The translations under genes and the position numbers were made by a program. A stretch of 9,387 nucleotides of DNA from DATGHS01 sp035307785 (lineage in GTDB: Bacteria; Planctomycetota; Planctomycetia; Gemmatales; Gemmataceae). Under the pieces are notes generated by a model, which saw only the letters and a list, made by a program, of their open reading frames with translations, searched no databases and had not been told where the DNA came from. Numbering within the stretch: the stretch's first letter is position 1; the number at the start of each line of letters is the position of its first letter. Where the stretch lies: positions 1-9,387 of the forward strand of contig DATGHS010000006.1 of NCBI GenBank assembly GCA_035307785.1, in the 5' to 3' direction. Positions 6,051 to 9,387 of the stretch are shown piece after piece.

Positions 6051-7361
6051 ATGGCTGATCAACGGGCCGATGTGTTGATAATTGGGGCCGGCGCTGCCGG
6101 CCTGGCTGCGGCTCGGCGTCTGGCCGACGAGGGGCCACGGGCCATTGTCCTGGAAGCGCGCGATCGTATCGGCGGCCGCGTGCACACTCTTCGCCAGCCC
6201 GGCTGGGAACTTCCACTTGAAGCCGGGGCGGAATTCATCCACGGCAATCCGGAAGAAACCTGGTCGATCGTGCGCGCCGCAAATCTGACTGCCGAACAAG
6301 TGCCCGACGAACACGAGACCGATGAGCCGGATGGACCGGAGTCGTTCGACTTCGAAGAGCAGTGGGAGACTATTTCCGCGCGGCTTGCCTGGCTCGGAAA
6401 ACAAGACCTTGCGTTTGGTGAATTCCTACGCGTTCATTGTGCCGACATTCCGCAAGCAGCCAAGGACCAAGCGCTTGCCTATGTCGAAGGCTTCGAGGCG
6501 GCCGACCCCGAAATCGTCAGCGCAATCTGGCTCCGGGAATCCGAACAAATGAGCGGCTCCGCCGAGGGAAGTTACCGCTTGCGCGACGGCCAATGCGCAA
6601 TGATGGACTGGCTGACGCGCGGGAGCCATGGCAAGCCGCTCGACGTCCGGCTTGGTCGCGTGGTGCGCGAAGTGCGCTGGCAAGCGGGAAGCGTGGAGAT
6701 CGAGGCCGAGGCATTGGGCGGCAAAACTGAGACGTATGACGCTCGTGCAGCGATCATCACGCTGCCTGTTGGAATTCTGAAGGGTTCGGTCAGTTCGCTG
6801 GGAGCGGTGCGCTTTTCCCCGGAGTTGACCGATAAAAAAGCCGTCTGGGACAAGCTGCAAGTCGGGCCCGTGGTGAAGTTCCTCTTCCGCTTTCGGACCG
6901 CGTTTTGGCGCGAGGCCGGCAACCCAGACCTGGTCTTCTTGCACACGCCGGAATCACCCGTTCTCACATGGTGGACCGCCCGGCCATCGTCGGCCCCGAT
7001 CCTCACTGGCTGGGCGGGTGGCCCTGCCGCGGCGCGCCTTTCCAATCGACCTGCAAAGGAATTGATCGCCGAGGCGCTGGGCGGGCTTCAGGAGAGCTTC
7101 CCTTCCATCACAGAACCGCTCGAATCGCTGGTCGAAGCATGCCATGTCTTCGACTGGCAAGCCGATCCCTTTGCCCGAGGCGCCTATTGCTACGTCCCGG
7201 CCGGCGGAATGGATTTGCCGAAGCAACTGTCCGCACCGGTTGCAAACACGCTTTTCTTCGCCGGCGAAGCCACGGACACCAAGCAGATGGGCACCGTCGC
7301 CGGGGCGATCGCCAGCGGCAACCGGGCGGCGGAAGAGTTGCTGTCGCGCCGATCAAAGTAA
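6051..7361 (+). CDS. Flavin-containing amine oxidase (MAO/polyamine oxidase family)
   Basis: An FAD-dependent oxidase of 436 residues, expected to oxidise an amine to an imine with hydrogen peroxide release. The substrate cannot be told from sequence. The FAD-binding Rossmann motif is VLIIGAGAAGLAAARRL (8-24), followed by VLEARDRIGGRVHT (33-46) and the substrate-side motif EAGAEFIHGNPE (58-69). ITLPVGILK (236-244) and VVKFLFRF follow, with Lys276 in the position of the family's flavin-proximal lysine. The C-terminal FAD motif is LFFAGEATDTKQMGTVAGAIASGNRAAEELL, residues 401-431. At the position of the cysteine that binds FAD covalently in animal monoamine oxidases there is Ala378 (RGAYCYVPAG), so FAD is probably non-covalent. 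No signal peptide is seen. ATG 6051 lies seven codons before the FAD motif but lacks a Shine-Dalgarno sequence; the open frame upstream has no family-like sequence. Confidence 0.92.
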   Translation: MADQRADVLIIGAGAAGLAAARRLADEGPRAIVLEARDRIGGRVHTLRQPGWELPLEAGAEFIHGNPEETWSIVRAANLTAEQVPDEHETDEPDGPESFDFEEQWETISARLAWLGKQDLAFGEFLRVHCADIPQAAKDQALAYVEGFEAADPEIVSAIWLRESEQMSGSAEGSYRLRDGQCAMMDWLTRGSHGKPLDVRLGRVVREVRWQAGSVEIEAEALGGKTETYDARAAIITLPVGILKGSVSSLGAVRFSPELTDKKAVWDKLQVGPVVKFLFRFRTAFWREAGNPDLVFLHTPESPVLTWWTARPSSAPILTGWAGGPAAARLSNRPAKELIAEALGGLQESFPSITEPLESLVEACHVFDWQADPFARGAYCYVPAGGMDLPKQLSAPVANTLFFAGEATDTKQMGTVAGAIASGNRAAEELLSRRSK

Positions 7362-7378
7362 AGCGGTCAGGCGACGAT

Positions 7379-7395
7379 TCCCTTGCCGCAAGGGA
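7379..7395 (+). other. Short stem-loop after the amine oxidase gene
   Basis: TCCCTTG pairs with CAAGGGA around a CCG loop, 17 bases after the amine oxidase stop. It is followed by GGAAAACC, not a T-run, so it is not a standard intrinsic terminator. Confidence 0.35.
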
Positions 7396-7483
7396 GGAAA
7401 ACCTGTCAGGAGGCATACAAAATCGTAAAGAAGACGGCGACGACCACGAGAAATGTAATCGGGCATCAACAACCAATCATCTA

Positions 7484-8164
7484 ATGCACGCGCTGTTCAC
7501 TGCTATCATCAACGACGACAGCACTCAGGTTCGGCGGCTTCTCCGGGCCGATCGCAAACTAGCAATGTCGCCCATCCGTGAGGCGGTGCTGCTGCGCTCC
7601 AGCATTTGCCACTGGCTATACGTGGGCGATACGCCCTTACATCTCGCGGCCGCTGGTTACCGTGTGGAGATCGCCGAGTTGTTGCTGGCGGCGGGCGCCG
7701 ACCCGAATGCCGCGCCGAATCATCGTCGCAGCAGACCGCTTCACTATGCGGCCGACGGTTACGTTGTCAACCCGGCCTGGGATTCGAAACGACAAGTGAA
7801 GACCGTCCGCTGTCTCCTGAAAGCGGGCGCCGAAATCAATGCCCAAGATGCGAACGGCGCCACGCCCTTGCACCGGGCCGTGCGCACACGCTGTGCCGAT
7901 GCGGTAAAATGTTTGCTGGAAGCAGGGGCTGATCCGACGCTGAAGAACAGGCCCGGTTCCACGCCTTTTCACCTGGCGGTGCAAAACACCGGCCGCGGCG
8001 GCAGCGGCGCCGACGTGGCGATAGATGCCCAGCGGCAGATCATTCGGTTGTTTGTTTCACGAGGCATAAGCGTCGAACTGAAAGACAGTCGAGGCAAGAC
8101 GGTCTTGGATTGGGCCCGGAGCGATTGGATTCGGGGAATGCTTCGCAAAGGTGGCGCGAATTAG
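7484..8164 (+). CDS. Ankyrin-repeat protein
   Basis: A 226-residue protein made almost entirely of ankyrin repeats, which form protein-binding surfaces. The partner is unknown. The N-terminal helical part MHALFTAIINDDSTQVRRLL resembles a capping half-repeat. Clear repeats are GDTPLHLAAAGYRVEIAELL with LAAGADPNA (48-75), RPLHYAADGY to LLKAGAEINAQD (84-122), GATPLHRAVRTRCADAVKCL with LEAGADPTLK (125-154), STPFHLAVQN to FVSRGISVELKD (159-201) and GKTVLDWAR (204-212). Repeats two and four carry insertions before the second helix. No signal peptide or membrane segment is seen, so it is probably cytoplasmic. ATG 7484 has no Shine-Dalgarno. GGGAGG at 7392-7397 and AGGAGG at 7408-7413 lie well upstream; an in-frame CTG at 7403 fits the first, so a longer non-ATG start cannot be excluded. 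Confidence 0.85.
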   Translation: MHALFTAIINDDSTQVRRLLRADRKLAMSPIREAVLLRSSICHWLYVGDTPLHLAAAGYRVEIAELLLAAGADPNAAPNHRRSRPLHYAADGYVVNPAWDSKRQVKTVRCLLKAGAEINAQDANGATPLHRAVRTRCADAVKCLLEAGADPTLKNRPGSTPFHLAVQNTGRGGSGADVAIDAQRQIIRLFVSRGISVELKDSRGKTVLDWARSDWIRGMLRKGGAN

Positions 8165-8239
8165 TGCGCTGAGCAATGGTAAAGTCTGGGGAATGGTTCC
8201 GACATGCCCAAGTTGTTCCGTCAAAAAATCGAGGCGATC

Positions 8240-8740
8240 ATGTTACGATTTTCCAGCGCAGCACTGGTGGCAGTGGCAACTCTTTGCACGATGTCATTCC
8301 GGACTTGGGCTGACCCGCCGCCAATGCCGGCCGCGGAACAGCGCGATCCAGAAAAAGTGTTTGCCAAGGCTTGCGACTGGCTCAAGGAACTCGAATCCAA
8401 GCAACCGCTCCTCAAAGGAGTTTCGGATCTGAAGCCGGTCGTCGAACACGATGAAAACAATCGGTTGAAATGAGCGACCTTTGTCTTCGAGCAAAATGCC
8501 ACCCCGCCGGGCAAAGGGCCTGCCAAACCGAAAATGGAGTCGAAGCCCTTTGTGTATGTTTCGATCCAGCTCTGGGCGGGCCGAACCCAACAGCCACCGG
8601 CCGGCTTGTGCGAATTCGAATGGAAGGGCCAGGTCTATCAGATGTGGCTGCGGGCATTTGCCAGCGATGCCGGCCTCATCAAGGCGGTTCGTAAGGAAGT
8701 AGCGGAGCGGCTGCGAGAGCCGCCCACGCCGAAGCAATAG
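8240..8740 (+). pseudogene. Secreted hypothetical protein split by an in-frame TGA
   Basis: The frame starts MLRFSSAALVAVATLC, a signal peptide with a probable cleavage site after TWA (residue 24, before DPPPM). It continues through DPEKVFAKACDWLKELESKQ to HDENNRLK, where TGA at 8471-8473 interrupts it after 77 residues. The same frame stays open beyond the TGA for 88 more codons (ATFVFEQNATPPGKG, then KPFVYVSIQLWAG, GLCEFEWKGQVYQMWLRAF) to TAG at 8738-8740. The downstream part reads like folded protein and contains no obvious start signal near its first ATG (8534). The simplest reading is one 165-residue secreted protein broken by a single-base nonsense change or a sequencing error. An alternative upstream ATG is at 8204. 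A GAGGCG sits 3 bases before 8240. Family not recognised. Confidence 0.6.
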
Positions 8741-8786
8741 GCTCCGGAAGTTCTGCCAGCCAATGAAATGATCAACGGGCGACCCC

Positions 8787-9251
8787 ATGCAACGCCGCTA
8801 CTGCAAACGCTGGTTCTGGTTGTCGCTCGGTGTGCTCGAATGCTTGCTTTTGGCGGCACTCGCCGCCTGCTGGCATCATCGCATCGGGAGCTACCGTGAT
8901 TACACAATCTATTCCGAAATTCGCCGCTACCGGGTTGGCGATGATCTTTGGTTTGGAAAGATCCACGCAGGTCAAGACTTGGCGGAATTGGCTGCCCGGC
9001 ATCCTACACAGCGCGTCGAGCAGTTGGGCCCATTCACGGTGCTAACATACTTTACCGTTTGGCCCGAGCCGCCGCAGTCGATCCCGTTTGAGGCCCTCGT
9101 AATTGTCGCCAAGGATGGCCGGCTGGTGAGCGGCGGCGCCGCCAGCTGCACCTGGCAGAAACAATTCTTCGCCATGTCTCCTGAGGATGCTGCGACGCTC
9201 AATGCGCTATATGAACAAAAGTGGGCAATTCAGCAGTGTCCCGAACCCTAG
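8787..9251 (+). CDS. Membrane-anchored hypothetical protein, C-terminus possibly cut by an IS
   Basis: A 154-residue product with one hydrophobic segment near the N-terminus (FWLSLGVLECLLLAALAAC, about 10-28) preceded by basic residues (MQRRYCKRW). This suggests an inner-membrane anchor with a soluble extracytoplasmic domain. The soluble part has FGKIHAGQDLAELAARHP (56-73), VEQLGPFTVLTYF and ALVIVAKDGRLVSGGAASC. The G-x-D-L followed by a beta strand and a D-G turn loosely recalls the SmpA/BamE-like fold, but this is a weak impression. No strong Shine-Dalgarno precedes ATG 8787. The stop TAG (9249-9251) is formed by TA plus the first G of the apparent IS630 left end, so the natural C-terminus may have been different. 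Confidence 0.65.
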   Translation: MQRRYCKRWFWLSLGVLECLLLAALAACWHHRIGSYRDYTIYSEIRRYRVGDDLWFGKIHAGQDLAELAARHPTQRVEQLGPFTVLTYFTVWPEPPQSIPFEALVIVAKDGRLVSGGAASCTWQKQFFAMSPEDAATLNALYEQKWAIQQCPEP

Positions 9252-9282
9252 TGTCCTGAGTTAGAAATTCGTTGAATTTGGC

Positions 9283-9311
9283 TTGCGCCATCGGTTGGTC
9301 TTTGTTATAGT
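9283..9311 (+). promoter_or_regulatory. Possible sigma70-type promoter of the transposase gene
   Basis: TTGCGC (9283-9288) and TATAGT (9306-9311) are separated by 17 bases and lie just upstream of the transposase start. The -10 matches five of six consensus bases, the -35 only three. Moderate to weak support. Confidence 0.35.
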
Positions 9312-9329
9312 CTTGGCCGGAGGTGACCT

Positions 9330-9387
9330 ATGCCCCGGCTGAAACCTTTGATTTTGTCCGACGAAGAACGTGAGAAACTCACGGCTT
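9330..9387 (+). CDS. IS630-family transposase, N-terminal fragment
   Basis: Nineteen codons are visible, MPRLKPLILSDEEREKLTA, running off the window. The opening SDEEREKL matches the start of the helix-turn-helix DNA-binding region of IS630-type transposases, which cut and paste the element through a downstream DDE catalytic domain not seen here. GGAGG at 9319-9323 lies 6 bases before the ATG, the best-spaced ribosome-binding site outside the treZ pair. The identification rests on a short stretch plus the leader's IS-end appearance. Intactness cannot be judged. Confidence 0.65.
   Translation, partial: MPRLKPLILSDEEREKLTA

Larger units (their letters stand above)
9251..9387 (+). mobile_element. 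Left end of an IS630-family insertion sequence, cut by the window edge
   Basis: The transposase gene beginning at 9330 is preceded by a non-coding leader starting GTGTCCTGAGTTAGAAATTC. This looks like the terminal inverted repeat of an IS630-type element, and I recall similar ends from planctomycete copies. IS630 elements insert at TA and duplicate it; the bases just before the proposed end, 9249-9250, are TA. The right end is outside the window, so the inverted repeat and the TA duplication cannot be confirmed. The exact left boundary is inferred. Confidence 0.65.

Noticed and set aside
6905..7483. Upstream extension of the ankyrin frame into the amine oxidase gene
   Set aside because: The residues are an out-of-frame reading of the amine oxidase 3' end; ankyrin-like sequence starts at 7484.
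8471..8530. Selenocysteine recoding at the in-frame TGA
   Set aside because: Only a weak 4-bp stem with a bulge follows, no convincing bacterial SECIS, and no selenoprotein family is recognised; nonsense mutation is simpler.
6051..9251. A defence or signalling island built from the amine oxidase, ankyrin protein and secreted/membrane proteins
   Set aside because: No nuclease, helicase, kinase, TIR, NTPase or similar effector is present and spacing between genes is loose; there is no evidence of a joint system.

Overview
The window is gene-dense, GC-rich bacterial DNA with every convincing gene on the + strand. Nothing identifies the host directly. A planctomycete (Pirellulales-like) source is my best guess, at moderate confidence. 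It rests on the REP-like hairpin after the debranching gene, the IS630-type left end, and weak Shine-Dalgarno use at several starts, all of which resemble planctomycete genomes as I remember them. No database was searched.

Layout. (1) Positions 2-880 hold the 3' three quarters of carA (carbamoyl-phosphate synthase small chain). (2) Positions 881-1294 are a 414-base gap without a credible gene. It carries four copies of TTCATTGCA in a 32-bp repeated unit, a perfect loop-free 64-bp palindrome, and a degenerate CCTCACCCC-type repeat. (3) Positions 1295-5225 hold two genes overlapping by 8 bases: treZ (malto-oligosyltrehalose trehalohydrolase) and a GH133-type glycogen debranching enzyme. They are almost certainly translationally coupled. 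(4) Positions 5219-5285 form a long perfect inverted repeat that contains the debranching gene's stop codon. (5) Positions 5286-6007 hold a doubtful small ORF, a pair of mutually exclusive hairpins, and a small two-helix membrane protein gene. (6) Positions 6051-7361 encode a flavin amine oxidase. (7) Positions 7484-8164 encode an ankyrin-repeat protein. (8) Positions 8240-8740 hold a secreted-protein gene split by an in-frame TGA. (9) Positions 8787-9251 encode a membrane-anchored hypothetical protein whose stop codon coincides with the apparent left end of an IS630-family element. That element's transposase begins at 9330 and runs off the window.

How the genes fit together. Only treZ and the debranching enzyme form a clear functional unit: the debranching enzyme would release linear malto-oligosaccharides from glycogen, and TreZ would cleave free trehalose from malto-oligosyltrehalose. 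The synthase TreY, needed between them, is not in the window. The genes after 5286 look like a loose accessory collection.

I did not find a convincing undescribed multi-gene system. The most interesting items are the non-coding structures around treZ, the TGA-split gene and the IS junction at a stop codon.
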